A DNA stretch of 64,000 bases from Halolamina litorea (GCF_026616205.1 NZ_JANHGR010000001.1:558001-622000); one strand, 5' to 3'. Shown: positions 36,548 through 45,474, numbered from the stretch's first letter. Made by a program: numbers and translations. Notes: a model not told the origin generated them from the letters alone.

Positions 36548-36847
36548 ATGCTCCTCCGCGAACGACAGACCGAGCGGGGCCTGCTGGTCTCCGTCTGTGA
36601 TCCCGGCCTGCTCGGGGAGACGTTCGAGAGCGGCGAGATCTCCCTGACCGTCGAGGAGTCGTTCTACGGGGGCGAGAACGCCGTCGAGGCCGACGCCGAC
36701 GCCGTCGTCGCCGGGCTTCGACGGGCGTCCGTGGCCAACCTCGTCGGCGAGGAGTCCGTCGGCGTCGCCGTCGAAGCCGGCCTCATCGACGAGGCGACGG
36801 TGCTCGAGGTCGGCGAGACCCGCCACGCGCAACTGTTGCAGATATAG
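36548..36847 (+). CDS. DUF424 family protein
   Basis: A 99-residue archaeal DUF424 protein: MLLRERQTERGLLVSVCD at the start, then LLGETFESGEISLTV and SFYGGE. The family is widespread in archaea and structurally known but has no firm role; links to translation or RNA have been proposed from genomic context. The ATG follows the TPR stop with no intervening base. Confidence 0.88.
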   Translation: MLLRERQTERGLLVSVCDPGLLGETFESGEISLTVEESFYGGENAVEADADAVVAGLRRASVANLVGEESVGVAVEAGLIDEATVLEVGETRHAQLLQI

Positions 36848-36889
36848 GGTCGTGGCCGATGGCCGATTTCGGCCGGCACTGCTCGGTTC

Positions 36890-37080
36890 TGTTTGGCTCG
36901 CTCGCCACTCACGACAAGCGGTACGCGAGGCGAGCGTGGCGCTAGGCGGTGTAGAACGGCGGGAGGAAGCCCGCCCGTGTGGGACGAGCGGGGCAACGGT
37001 CAGCCGGGAGCGGTGCCGGAATGCTAAGTCGTGGGTGTGACAACGCGTTCGGGTCGGCTGAACGTCTCCCTGTAAAACAA
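36890..37080. other. Structured non-coding DNA upstream of sufS
   Basis: The 383-bp gap 36848-37230 has no supported gene. It contains an 8-bp inverted repeat CGCTCGCC (36899-36906) / GGCGAGCG (36929-36936) and a tight hairpin GGCGGG (36958-36963) / CCCGCC (36970-36975) with loop AGGAAG. Further GC-rich stems run to about 37065, ending near an A-rich string (GTAAAACAACAAAAG, about 37072-37086). It could be a small RNA, a decayed transposon end (for example IS200/IS605-type) or a sufS leader. I cannot decide between these. Confidence 0.35.
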
Positions 37081-37142
37081 CAAAAGGGCCGACGGGCTAT
37101 CCTCCCACCGGCTATACTGATGGGGGATTGCCACAGATGGAC

Positions 37143-37150
37143 ACTATATT
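37143..37150 (+). promoter_or_regulatory. Possible TATA-like element of sufS
   Basis: ACTATATT is the most AT-rich promoter-like string before sufS. A start near 37174 would leave a leader of about 57 nt before ATG 37231. Another TATA-like string, CTATACT, lies about 40 bp further upstream. Confidence 0.35.
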
Positions 37151-37230
37151 GATTGGGAATCCTGCTCCCGGCCACGCGTCGTTCCCCCACTACCGAAGCC
37201 CCCTTGCCCCTCGAACCCCTGTATCCGGCA

Positions 37231-38505
37231 ATGGCTACATCCGACGTGAGCGGCCTCGACGTGGAGGCCATCCGCGAGGACTTCCCGATCCTCGACCGGA
37301 AGATCGGCGGTGACGTGACCGTGCCCGGTCCCGACGAGGGCGACGACAAGCCGCTGTACTACCTCGACAACGCCGCGACGAGCCACACCCCCCGGCAGGT
37401 CGTGGAGGCGATGACCGAGTACTACTACGAGTACAACTCGAACGTCCACCGCGGCATCCACAGCCTGAGTCAGGAGGCCTCCGTGGCCTACGAACAGGCC
37501 CACGACCGAGTCGCCGAGTTCATCGGCGCCGACGGGCGCGAGGAGATCGTCTTCACCAAGAACACCACCGAGGCGTTCAACCTCCTCGCCTACACGTGGG
37601 GCCTGACCGAACTCGAGCCCGGCCAGAACGTCGTCACCACGCAGATGGAGCACCACGCCTCGCTGGTGACGTGGCAACAGCTCTGTGAGAAACAGGGTGC
37701 GGAGGTCCGCTACGTCGAGATCGACGACGACGGCCGACTAGACATGGACGACTTCCGCGCGAAGGTCGACGACGACACCGCGATGGTGAGTGCGGTCCAC
37801 GTCTCGAACACGCTCGGCACGGTCAACCCCGTCACCGAGATCACGGAGATCGCTCACGAACACGGCGCGCTCTCGTTTATCGACGGCGCACAGGCGGTGC
37901 CGACCCGCCCCGTCGACGTCGCCGAGATCGATGCCGACTTCTACGCCTTCTCGGGCCACAAGATGCTCGGACCGACGGGGATCGGCGTCCTCTACGGCAA
38001 GCGCGACCTGCTGGAGGACCTCCCGCCGTTCCTCGTCGGCGGCTCGATGATCCGCCGCGTCGAGTTCGAGGGCGCAACGTGGGAGGACCTGCCCTGGAAG
38101 TTCGAGGCCGGAACCCCGCCGATCGCCGAGGCGATCGGCCTGACGGCGGCGATCGACTACCTCGAAGACGTGGGGATGGAAGCGATCGAGCGCCGCGAGT
38201 GGGAGCTCGCGAGCTACGCCTACGAGCGGCTGAACGAGTTCGACGACATCGAGATATACGGCCCCGAGACCGACCGCGGGGGGCTGGTGAGCTTCAACCT
38301 CGAGGGTGTCCACGCACACGACCTCTCCTCGATCCTCGACGACCACGGCGTCGCCGTCCGCGCCGGCGACCACTGTACCCAGCCGCTGCACGACGTGCTC
38401 GACGTGCCGGCGTCGACGCGAGCGTCGTTCTACCTCTACAACACGACCGACGAGATCGACGAACTGATCGAGGCCGTCGACACGGCCCGACAGCTGTTCG
38501 CCTGA
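37231..38505 (+). CDS. sufS: Cysteine desulfurase SufS
   Basis: A 424-residue PLP-dependent cysteine desulfurase supplying sulfur for Fe-S cluster assembly. Seen: YYLDNAATSHTPRQVV, SNVHRGIHSLSQEA, the PLP lysine in FYAFSGHKMLGPTGIGVLYG, and the active-site Cys region AGDHCTQPLHDVLDVPASTRASFYLYNT-like block, which is the group II SufS type. ATG 37231 starts the family-typical N terminus; the frame is open further upstream without homology. A 60-nt gap separates it from sufU, so the two probably form one operon. Confidence 0.96.
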   Translation: MATSDVSGLDVEAIREDFPILDRKIGGDVTVPGPDEGDDKPLYYLDNAATSHTPRQVVEAMTEYYYEYNSNVHRGIHSLSQEASVAYEQAHDRVAEFIGADGREEIVFTKNTTEAFNLLAYTWGLTELEPGQNVVTTQMEHHASLVTWQQLCEKQGAEVRYVEIDDDGRLDMDDFRAKVDDDTAMVSAVHVSNTLGTVNPVTEITEIAHEHGALSFIDGAQAVPTRPVDVAEIDADFYAFSGHKMLGPTGIGVLYGKRDLLEDLPPFLVGGSMIRRVEFEGATWEDLPWKFEAGTPPIAEAIGLTAAIDYLEDVGMEAIERREWELASYAYERLNEFDDIEIYGPETDRGGLVSFNLEGVHAHDLSSILDDHGVAVRAGDHCTQPLHDVLDVPASTRASFYLYNTTDEIDELIEAVDTARQLFA

Positions 38506-38568
38506 GGCGGCGCCGACCGGACTGCCGACCCCGGAACCCTTTTCCGCCGAAACCACCTGTTTCGGGAC

Positions 38569-38985
38569 ATGAGTGGCGACATGTACCGCCAGCAGATCCT
38601 CGACCACTACAAGAACCCGCGCAACTACGGGGAGCTTTCCGACCCCGACTTCTCGCACGTGGGGGAGAACCCCTCGTGTGGCGACACGATCCAGGTCGAC
38701 GTGACGCTGGCCGACGACGACGACACCATCGAGCAGGTCTCCTTCGTTGGCGACGGCTGTGCGATCTCGCAGGCGGCGGCGTCGCTGTTGACCAAGGAAC
38801 TCCCCGGCAAGAGCATCGACGAGCTACAGGCGATGGACACCGACGACATCGTCGACCTCCTCGGCGTCGACGTGTCGCCGATGCGGATCAAGTGTGCCGT
38901 ACTCGCCCGGCAGGTCGCTCAGGACGGCTCGAAGATCTACCGCGGCGAACTCGACGCCGACGACCGCACGATCACCGAGGAGTAG
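38569..38985 (+). CDS. sufU: SufU-type iron-sulfur scaffold / sulfur-transfer protein
   Basis: A 138-residue IscU/SufU-family protein that receives sulfur from SufS. The three conserved cysteines are visible: ENPSCGDTIQ, GDGCAISQAAASLL and MRIKCAVLAR. SufU-type proteins typically bind zinc and activate SufS. Start ATG 38569 gives MYRQQILDHYKNPRNYG after MSGD, matching the family N terminus. Confidence 0.94.
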   Translation: MSGDMYRQQILDHYKNPRNYGELSDPDFSHVGENPSCGDTIQVDVTLADDDDTIEQVSFVGDGCAISQAAASLLTKELPGKSIDELQAMDTDDIVDLLGVDVSPMRIKCAVLARQVAQDGSKIYRGELDADDRTITEE

Positions 38986-39094
38986 CCCGGCGGTCACGGC
39001 CGCTCCCCGGCACCGACAGGGCCCCTCGGCCCCGTTCGCCGTTCCTCTCGGATGGCGGTACGTTTTTGCGACCCGGTCTCATCTGCGATAACGA

Positions 39095-39439
39095 ATGGCC
39101 GCGGACGAGATCATCGAGGTGCTTGGCCACAAGTACAACCCGGAGATCCTCGAAGCCGCGAGTGAACCCAAGTCCGCACAGGAGCTATCGGACGAACTCG
39201 GCGTGCCGATCGCCACCTGCTACCGGCGTATCGAGGAACTCACCGAGGCGGACCTGCTCGAACTCCACGACCGGCCCCTTTCGGAGGAGCACCGCCGGAT
39301 CAGGGTGTACCGGCGCTCGGTCGAAGAACTCACCGTCGACTTCCGGGACGGCCTGAGCGTTGAGGTCGAGCGGCGTTCCGAGGTCGCCAACACGTTGGAC
39401 GAGGTCTGGCGTCGAATGTCGGCGGACGGCCAGCGTTAG
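39095..39439 (+). CDS. Winged-helix (ArsR-like) DNA-binding protein
   Basis: A 114-residue winged-helix regulator. The helix-turn-helix is ILEAASEPKSAQELSDELGVPIATCYRRIEEL (about residues 16-50), with a wing LLELHDRPLSEEHRRIRVY and a dimerisation-type C-terminal helix. No metal-binding site is obvious. It is convergent with a KaiC-like gene and the stop codons overlap by 4 nt (TTAG). The two may be functionally linked. Confidence 0.82.
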   Translation: MAADEIIEVLGHKYNPEILEAASEPKSAQELSDELGVPIATCYRRIEELTEADLLELHDRPLSEEHRRIRVYRRSVEELTVDFRDGLSVEVERRSEVANTLDEVWRRMSADGQR

Positions 39440-40176
39440 AAGCCGGGCTGTTCTTCGTTGCCCATCATCGAGAAGCCGCCGGCGCGGTCGTAGACGGTGA
39501 TCCCGCCCTCGCCGATCTCCATGGGGAAGATGTCGGTGTTGATGTCCTGTTTGCGCATCTTCGCCACCCAGACGTAGCGGTTCACGCCGTTGTCGGTCGG
39601 CGTCTGGATGAAGTAGATGTTGCCATCGGTCAGGAAGTTCTCCAGGCCGATCTCGGTCTCGGGGAAGACGGCGCCCTGTTCGTTGATCAGCAGGGAGGTC
39701 AGCCCGTTCTTCTTGAGGATGTCCGAGAACTTCAGGAGGTAGGTCCGGTTCTCCTTCTCGGTGTCGAAAAAGAGGCTGAACATCGTCAGCGAGTCGAGCA
39801 CCAACCGGTCGTAGCTGGTGCCGGCGAAGTCCTGTAACAGGTGGTCGATGGCGGTGTTGAAGTCCTCCTCGCGGAGCATCGTCGACTTGTCGTACACCTT
39901 GATGTCACCGTTCTCGACCAGTTCGCCCCAGTTGTCGAAGCCGATCGACTCCGCGGCCTGCCGGATGTCCTCGGCGTTCTCCTCGAAGGAGATGTAGATA
40001 CCCTTCTCGTCGAACTCCTCGACGCCGCTGTGGAGGTACTGGATCCCGAAGATGCTCTTGCCAGTGCCGGGGTTGCCACTCACCAGCACCGTCGAGTTCT
40101 CGACGATGCCCCCGTTGAGAATCGCATCGAGGCCGTCGACCCCGGTCTCGGTGACATCGACCATACGTACCTGCAT
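39436..40176 (-). CDS. Single-domain KaiC/RAD55-like ATPase
   Basis: A 246-residue RecA-superfamily ATPase of the KaiC/RAD55 type. Walker A is SGNPGTGKS (about residues 33-41) and the Walker B region is YDRLVLDSLTMFSL. It opens VDVTETGVDGLDAILNGGI as in KaiC domains, but only one domain is present. Similar haloarchaeal proteins are called HTR-like and are thought to act in signalling. It probably integrates an ATP-dependent signal; no kinase or circadian partner is seen here. ATG 40176 is used; an internal ATG four codons later is also possible. Confidence 0.85.
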   Translation of the reverse strand: MQVRMVDVTETGVDGLDAILNGGIVENSTVLVSGNPGTGKSIFGIQYLHSGVEEFDEKGIYISFEENAEDIRQAAESIGFDNWGELVENGDIKVYDKSTMLREEDFNTAIDHLLQDFAGTSYDRLVLDSLTMFSLFFDTEKENRTYLLKFSDILKKNGLTSLLINEQGAVFPETEIGLENFLTDGNIYFIQTPTDNGVNRYVWVAKMRKQDINTDIFPMEIGEGGITVYDRAGGFSMMGNEEQPGF

Positions 40177-40260
40177 AGACTCGCGGGGGGAATTAAGCCC
40201 ACCGGGTCCGGTAGGGCGGTCCGGTACGGGTCCGAAGGGGGCCGGACCGATGCCCGGGGC

Positions 40261-41694
40261 TCAGTCCCCCAGTTGCTCGCCGACGATCTCGTCGGCGCGT
40301 TCGAGGAACGCGTCCCGGGCGTCGCGGGGGATCGTCGCCCCCGCGGCCACGTCGTGTCCGCCGCCGCCGCCGCCGACGGCCGCCGACGCCTCGGACATCA
40401 CGACCGAGAGGTCGAGTCCGTCCCGAACGAGGAAGCCGCTGCCCCGCGCGGAGACCTTCAGTTCCTCGGCGTTCTCCTCGGCGAAGGCGACGATGGGCTG
40501 GTCGCGCCGGACGCCGTCGGCGCCCAGCGCCATGCCGGCGATGATGCCCACGATGGTCTCGCGGATGCGCGTCCCGGCGTCGAACCACTGGAGGTGCTCC
40601 TCGTGTTCGACGCCCTCGTTTTTCACCCACTCCAGCCCCTCCGAGAGGTTCCGACGGTGGGTTCGGAGCAACCTCCGGGCCTCCTCCAGGGCGTCGCCAC
40701 GGTAGCCCAGACAGACCGCCAGTCCCACGTCGGCACGCTCGTAGCGCGCGGTGGCGTTGAGCACCGTCGAGAACTCGCTCACGTCCCGCAGTTCGGTGCC
40801 GACGGCCTCGGCGGTGAGCGTGTACGTCGTCGTCGTGACGCTGTTGACCCGTTCGGGGGGGACCCCGCGGGAGATGGCGTGACGCATCAGCGCGCTGGCG
40901 ACGGTCTGGCGCTCCTCGAAGGAGAGGTCGACCCACCGACGCCAGTCGCCGTCGACCTGCAGGTCCACGTCCAGGTCGGAGAGGAACCGGATCGACCCGT
41001 TCTCGTCGCCCGAGATGCCCGGGATCCGGAGTTCGCTCGCGTACTCCAGAAGCTTCGGCAGCGGGCGGGTCTGGCGGCCGTACAGCGAGATGTCGGTGAC
41101 CTCCTCGAGGACGCCGGCCTCGACGCCCTCGGCGACGACCCCCTCGTTGGCGCCGATCAGGCCGCCGTCGGTGTCCTGCATGTCGCCCACGGCGCCGACG
41201 ACGGCGAGCGCGGCGAGGTCGCGGTTGTCGACGCCGTCGGTCTCCATCGCGCGGGCGAGGACGTAGGTCGCGCCCGCACCGGAGAGTTCCGCGGCGCCGT
41301 CGATGCCGAACAGGAGGGGGTTCAGGTGCAGGTCCGTGTCGGGGTCCTCGCCGTCCTCGACGGTCGCTGGCTGGTGGTGGTCGGCGACCACGGGCGTGAA
41401 GTCGCCGGCGTCCTCGTGAGGGACGATGTCGTCCAGTTGGCCGCTCCCGAAGTCGGTGAAGAGCGCCACGTCGTGCTCGGTGGCGGCGATGCGATCGATC
41501 GCTTCGGCGTCCAACTGCTTCTCGAAGGTCGTCTCGAATGGGACCCCGGCCCGCTCCAGTGCGGTGGCGGCGATGGCGCCGCTAGTGAGGCCGTCGGCGT
41601 CGATGTGGGAGGCGAGCACGACGGAGTCGGCGGCGAGCAGGCAGTCGGCGCAGTCCGCTGCCCGCTCGGCCATCGCGGGGACGGGATCGCTCAT
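40261..41694 (-). CDS. RecJ-like DHH-family exonuclease/phosphoesterase
   Basis: A 477-residue DHH/DHHA1 protein of the archaeal RecJ-like (GAN-related) group. Metal motifs are VLASHIDADGLTSGA (residues about 26-40), VALFTDFGSGQ, and PVVADHHQPAT carrying the DHH signature. The C-terminal DHHA1 domain has GGGGGGHDVAAGATIP. Such proteins degrade single-stranded DNA or RNA and in archaea associate with the replisome or with repair. Start ATG is the complement of 41692-41694. Confidence 0.9.
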   Translation of the reverse strand: MSDPVPAMAERAADCADCLLAADSVVLASHIDADGLTSGAIAATALERAGVPFETTFEKQLDAEAIDRIAATEHDVALFTDFGSGQLDDIVPHEDAGDFTPVVADHHQPATVEDGEDPDTDLHLNPLLFGIDGAAELSGAGATYVLARAMETDGVDNRDLAALAVVGAVGDMQDTDGGLIGANEGVVAEGVEAGVLEEVTDISLYGRQTRPLPKLLEYASELRIPGISGDENGSIRFLSDLDVDLQVDGDWRRWVDLSFEERQTVASALMRHAISRGVPPERVNSVTTTTYTLTAEAVGTELRDVSEFSTVLNATARYERADVGLAVCLGYRGDALEEARRLLRTHRRNLSEGLEWVKNEGVEHEEHLQWFDAGTRIRETIVGIIAGMALGADGVRRDQPIVAFAEENAEELKVSARGSGFLVRDGLDLSVVMSEASAAVGGGGGGHDVAAGATIPRDARDAFLERADEIVGEQLGD

Positions 41695-41769
41695 GGCTTG
41701 GCGGGACTGGGCGCGCCTCGGTGTTTAAGCTCTCGCTTGGGGCGAGCCGACGGCCCCGCCAGCGCGTGC

Positions 41770-43053
41770 TCAGTCGTCGCCGGTGACGACCGCCACCGAC
41801 TGGATCTCCTCGGGGTCGCCGTCGAGCGTCGCCAGCACCATCCCGGCGGTGAGCAGCGCGAGGCCGGCACAGACCAGATACTCCGTGCCGATGCCGACCG
41901 TCGACGCCAGCGGGAGTGCGACGAGCGGGCCGATCGTCGAGCCGAGGTCGCCGAAGACGTTGTAGACGCCGCCGAGTTTCCCCACGTCCTCGCCGGGTGC
42001 GATGTCACCCAGGTAGGCCAGCAGCGGCGGGCCGGTCCCGCCGACGCCGATCCCGATCATCGCCACGCCGGCGACGGTGCCCTCGACCGTGGGGAGGAAC
42101 GCGAGCAGCGCGAACCCGCTGGCGAGCAGGCCCAGCGCCGGGATGACGGTGTAGGTCCGCGACGGCAGGCCGTCGGAGAGTCGGCCGACGAGCAGCGTCG
42201 TCACCGACATCGCGAGCACCGAGACGGCCATCACGATACCGCTGGCACCGGTCTCGCCGAGCGACCCCAGGGAGATGCCGTTCTCGGTGGTGTAGAGCAC
42301 CGCCGTCGAGAGCAGGATACCCGCGTAGAGCAGCCGAACCGAGAAGTTGGTGGCGCCGATCCCGAACACCCGCGCGTCCGAGCGAACGACCGCCGGGAGA
42401 TCACGCAGCCGCGTCGTGGCCGTGGAACTCCCTTCGACGTTCGGGAGGACGACGAACGCCACGAACGCGGCGAACAGGCCCAACACCCCGGCGATCACGA
42501 ACGCCCCAGAGTTGCCGTACGCCTCCGAGAGCACGCCACCGAGGATCAGCCCCGCGGGGAAGCCGAGGCTCTGTCCGCCGCGCATGTAGCCCACCCACTT
42601 CCCGCGGTTCGCCGGCGAGGTGACGTGGGTGACTGTCGTGAACGCGCCGACGAACACGAACGCCGAGCCGACCCCCCAGACCGCACGCGAGAGGAAGAAC
42701 AGCGCCGCACCCGACAGGGGGATCGGCCCCGGATCCAGTCCGAGCACGTAGCCGAAGGGGACCAATCCCTGCACGACGAGACCGATCAGCATCGGCCGCC
42801 GGGTGCCGAACCGGTCGAGCACCTGCCCGGCGGGCGTCGCCAGCAGCAGGCGGGTAAACCGGTTGATCGAGAGGATCAGGCCGACAACGAACGCCGAGGC
42901 GCCGATGACCGACCCCAGCGCGGGGAGGATGGGGAATGCGACGCCGCCGCCGACGCCGCCGAAGAACACGCCGGCGACGATGGCGCCGACCACGACCGGG
43001 ACGCTCGGGTCCTCGTCGTCGATGGCCGGCGTGGAGAGCGTTGGGAGCCCCAC
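41770..43053 (-). CDS. Major facilitator superfamily transporter
   Basis: A 427-residue integral membrane protein with about 12 predicted helices. The MFS motif A-like loop LLATPAGQVLDRFGTRRPMLIGLVVQ lies between helices 2 and 3. The second half repeats the pattern (TLLVGRLSDGLPSRTYTVIPALG). The substrate is unknown; the sequence resembles drug/sugar-type exporters. It starts 3 nt after the stop of the amidohydrolase gene, so the two are likely co-transcribed and the transporter may handle the hydrolase's substrate or product. Confidence 0.9.
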   Translation of the reverse strand: MGLPTLSTPAIDDEDPSVPVVVGAIVAGVFFGGVGGGVAFPILPALGSVIGASAFVVGLILSINRFTRLLLATPAGQVLDRFGTRRPMLIGLVVQGLVPFGYVLGLDPGPIPLSGAALFFLSRAVWGVGSAFVFVGAFTTVTHVTSPANRGKWVGYMRGGQSLGFPAGLILGGVLSEAYGNSGAFVIAGVLGLFAAFVAFVVLPNVEGSSTATTRLRDLPAVVRSDARVFGIGATNFSVRLLYAGILLSTAVLYTTENGISLGSLGETGASGIVMAVSVLAMSVTTLLVGRLSDGLPSRTYTVIPALGLLASGFALLAFLPTVEGTVAGVAMIGIGVGGTGPPLLAYLGDIAPGEDVGKLGGVYNVFGDLGSTIGPLVALPLASTVGIGTEYLVCAGLALLTAGMVLATLDGDPEEIQSVAVVTGDD

Positions 43054-43056
43054 CGC

Positions 43057-44247
43057 TTACCAGGCGTACTCCTCGCGGGGGTCGACAGCGTCCGCGTCGC
43101 GGTCGAAGACGTGTTCGCCGTCGACGAACACGTGCTGCGTGCGGCTGTCGACGCGCCAGAACTCGCCGTTCCAGACGGCAACGTCGGCGTCGGTGCCCGG
43201 TTCGAGCGTACCCACGCGGTCCTCGATGCCGAGGATCTCCGCGGCGTTGGTGGTCACGGCGTCGAGTGCCGCCTCCGCGGGCAGGCCCTCACGAACCGCC
43301 AGTCCCACGCACACGTCGAGGTGCTGCTGTGGCAGGACCGGCGCGTCGGTCTGGATGGCGACCTTGACGCCGGCGTCGTGGAGGATGCCCGGCGTCTCGA
43401 AGGTGATGTTCCGCAGTTCGTACTTCGAGGCCGACGAGATGGACGGGCCGACGACCGCGGGGACGTCGCGCTCGACGAACTCGTCGGCGACGACGTGGCC
43501 CTCGGTCGCGTGCTCGATCGAGAGGTCGTCGATGCCGAACTCCTCGCCGATCCGGAAGACGGTCATGATGTCGTCGGCACGGTGGGCGTGGACCCGCAGC
43601 GGGAGGTCGCCCGTCAGCACCCGCGAGAGGTTCTCCATCCCGAGGTCACGCTCGAAGGACTCGTCCTCCGCGGCGGCGTCTTCCTTCCGGTCGAGGTAGT
43701 CCTCGGCCTGCATGAACTGCTCGCGGAGCGTCGCGGCGACGCCCGGGCGGGTGGAAGGCTGGCGCCCCTCGCGTTCGCCGTGGAAGCGCTTGGGGTTCTC
43801 GCCCATCGCGGCCTTCATGCCGTCTTCCTTGATGAGCATCTCGTCGGCACGGTCGCCGTAGGTCTTCATCGAGACGATGATGCCGCCGATGACGTTGCCC
43901 GACCCCATCCGGCTCGAGACGCTGGTGACGCCGTTCTGGAAGGCGTGTTTGAGCTCCTCGTCGCGCGGGTGGAAGCCGTCGAGGGCGTTGACGTTCGGCG
44001 TCGTCGCCGAGGTGCCCTCGTTGAAGTCTGCGTCCTCGGGCTCGGCCCACTCGGCCATCCCGGCGTGGGAGTGGGCGTCGACGAGCCCCGGGGTGACGTG
44101 GGCCCCGTCGACGTCGATCTCCTCGGCGTCGGCCGGCGCGTCGACCTCCCCGACGGCCGCGATCTCGCCGTCCTCGATCAGCACGTCGCCCTCGATCGTT
44201 CCCCGCTCGGTCTGGGTGTGGACCGTCCCGTTCCGGATGACTCGCAT
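43057..44247 (-). CDS. Amidohydrolase family protein
   Basis: A 396-residue metal-dependent hydrolase of the imidazolonepropionase/dihydroorotase-like amidohydrolases. Seen: metal site TPGLVDAHSHAGMAEWAE, GENPKRFHGEREGRQP, LPLRVHAHRADDIMT, SIEHATEGHVVADEF and AIQTDAPVLPQQHL with the catalytic Asp. The GxENPKR region resembles the subgroup acting on cyclic amides or dipeptides. Start ATG 44247. It precedes the MFS gene by 3 nt. Confidence 0.88.
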   Translation of the reverse strand: MRVIRNGTVHTQTERGTIEGDVLIEDGEIAAVGEVDAPADAEEIDVDGAHVTPGLVDAHSHAGMAEWAEPEDADFNEGTSATTPNVNALDGFHPRDEELKHAFQNGVTSVSSRMGSGNVIGGIIVSMKTYGDRADEMLIKEDGMKAAMGENPKRFHGEREGRQPSTRPGVAATLREQFMQAEDYLDRKEDAAAEDESFERDLGMENLSRVLTGDLPLRVHAHRADDIMTVFRIGEEFGIDDLSIEHATEGHVVADEFVERDVPAVVGPSISSASKYELRNITFETPGILHDAGVKVAIQTDAPVLPQQHLDVCVGLAVREGLPAEAALDAVTTNAAEILGIEDRVGTLEPGTDADVAVWNGEFWRVDSRTQHVFVDGEHVFDRDADAVDPREEYAW

Positions 44248-44371
44248 ACTCGCGAGTGGCTTCGGGGGAACAAATGATTTCGGTTCGAAGCAGCCCCGTC
44301 GGTCCTGCCCGCCGCTGACGGTACCGTGGCTGAGGGCGACGGTAAACGGGAAAAGACGGCCCGGAGACGCC

Positions 44372-45352
44372 TTAGAACGAGACGTCCAGGTCCAGCGCGT
44401 CCATCTGCTCCTTGTAGCGGTTACGGATCGTGACGACGGTCACGTCAGCGATGTCGGCGATCTCGCGCTGTGTCCGCTGGTCCGAACAGACCAGCGACGC
44501 CAGGTACACCGCGGCGGCGGCGAAGCCGGTCGGCGACTTGCCGGCGTGGAGACCGAGTTCGGTCGTCTCTTGGACGATCTCGGCGGCCTTCTGTTGGGTC
44601 GTGTTCTCGAGGTCGAGTTCGCTCGAGAACCGCGGGATGTACTGGCCCGGCTCGACGGGCTTGAGCGAGAGCGATAGCTCCTCGCTGATGTATCGGTACG
44701 AACGGCCGATCTCGCGGCGCTCGACTCGGGAGACCTTCGTCAGGTCGTCGAGGCTGCGCGGGATGCTCTCCTGTCGGCAGGCGGCCATCAGGGACGCAGT
44801 CCCCATCCCCTCGATGGAGCGCCCGCGGATCAGGTCACGATCGAGCGCCTGTCGGTAGATCACGCAGGCGATCTCACGGACCGACTTGGGCACGCCCGTC
44901 GCGCTAGCCATTCGGTCGATCTCCGCGAGTGCCTGCTGGAGGTTCCGTTCGCCGGACTCCTGTGTTCGGATACGCTCCTGCCACGTACGTAGCCGCTGCA
45001 TCCGGGAGCGCTTCTCCGCGGAGAGCTGGCGGCCCGAGGCGTCGGTGTCGCGCCAGTCGATGTCGGTCGTGAGACCCTTGTCGTGGCGGGCCTGCGTCAT
45101 CGGCGACCCGACGCGGGATTTGTTCTGTCGCTCGGAGTGATCGAACGCGCGCCACTCGGGCCCGTGATCGATGTTCTCTTCCTCGACGATGATCCCCGTC
45201 TCCTCGTGGACCAGTTCGCCCTTGTCCGTGCGGACGAGTTCGTCCTCGTCGATGTCCTCGGCGTCGAGGGTTTCGACCTCGTCGTCGAAGCGGTCGTCCG
45301 TTCGCTGGCGGTGCTCCTCTCGGCCGTGGGCTCGCGATTTGGGCTGGGTCAC
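44372..45352 (-). CDS. tfb: Transcription initiation factor TFB lacking zinc-ribbon cysteines
   Basis: A 326-residue archaeal TFIIB homologue. The B-reader region (DHGPEWRAFDHSERQNKSRVGSPMT, here residues 62-86) and two cyclin repeats (from ERNLQQALAEIDRMASATGVP and SPTGFAAAAVYLASLV) are intact, with a C-terminal HTH-like TVVTIRNRYKEQMD. The N-terminal zinc ribbon that docks RNAP is recognisable in register, but its CxxC-x15-CxxCG ligands are D30, D33, H49 and T52. Starts with GTG 45352. Haloarchaea carry several TFBs, so this may be a specialised one. Confidence 0.95.
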   Translation of the reverse strand: MTQPKSRAHGREEHRQRTDDRFDDEVETLDAEDIDEDELVRTDKGELVHEETGIIVEEENIDHGPEWRAFDHSERQNKSRVGSPMTQARHDKGLTTDIDWRDTDASGRQLSAEKRSRMQRLRTWQERIRTQESGERNLQQALAEIDRMASATGVPKSVREIACVIYRQALDRDLIRGRSIEGMGTASLMAACRQESIPRSLDDLTKVSRVERREIGRSYRYISEELSLSLKPVEPGQYIPRFSSELDLENTTQQKAAEIVQETTELGLHAGKSPTGFAAAAVYLASLVCSDQRTQREIADIADVTVVTIRNRYKEQMDALDLDVSF

Positions 45353-45391
45353 TGATCTGGGTTTGAGGTCGTCGCCGCACGCTGCGTTGAC

Positions 45392-45474
45392 ACGTCGACT
45401 GCTTCGACGTTCGGCCCATCCGGGCCATCGAGACCTCCGTCCCAGTGTCGGACGGCCCCACTAGTTCCGTCCGA
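45392..45474 (-). promoter_or_regulatory. Structured 5' leader of tfb: three hairpins
   Basis: Between the TATA-like element near 45527 and the GTG start lie three perfect inverted repeats: ACGTCGA/TCGACGT (45392-45398, 45404-45410), GGCCC/GGGCC with a 4-nt loop (45413-45417, 45422-45426), and an 8-bp TCGGACGG/CCGTCCGA (45448-45455, 45467-45474). A transcript starting near 45502 would include all three. They may form a regulatory leader controlling TFB translation or stability. Confidence 0.45.

Noticed and set aside
39841-44277. A 1478-codon open frame on the plus strand opposite the KaiC, RecJ, MFS and amidohydrolase genes
   Set aside because: It runs antisense through four well-supported genes and has no domain signature; it is a GC-frame shadow.
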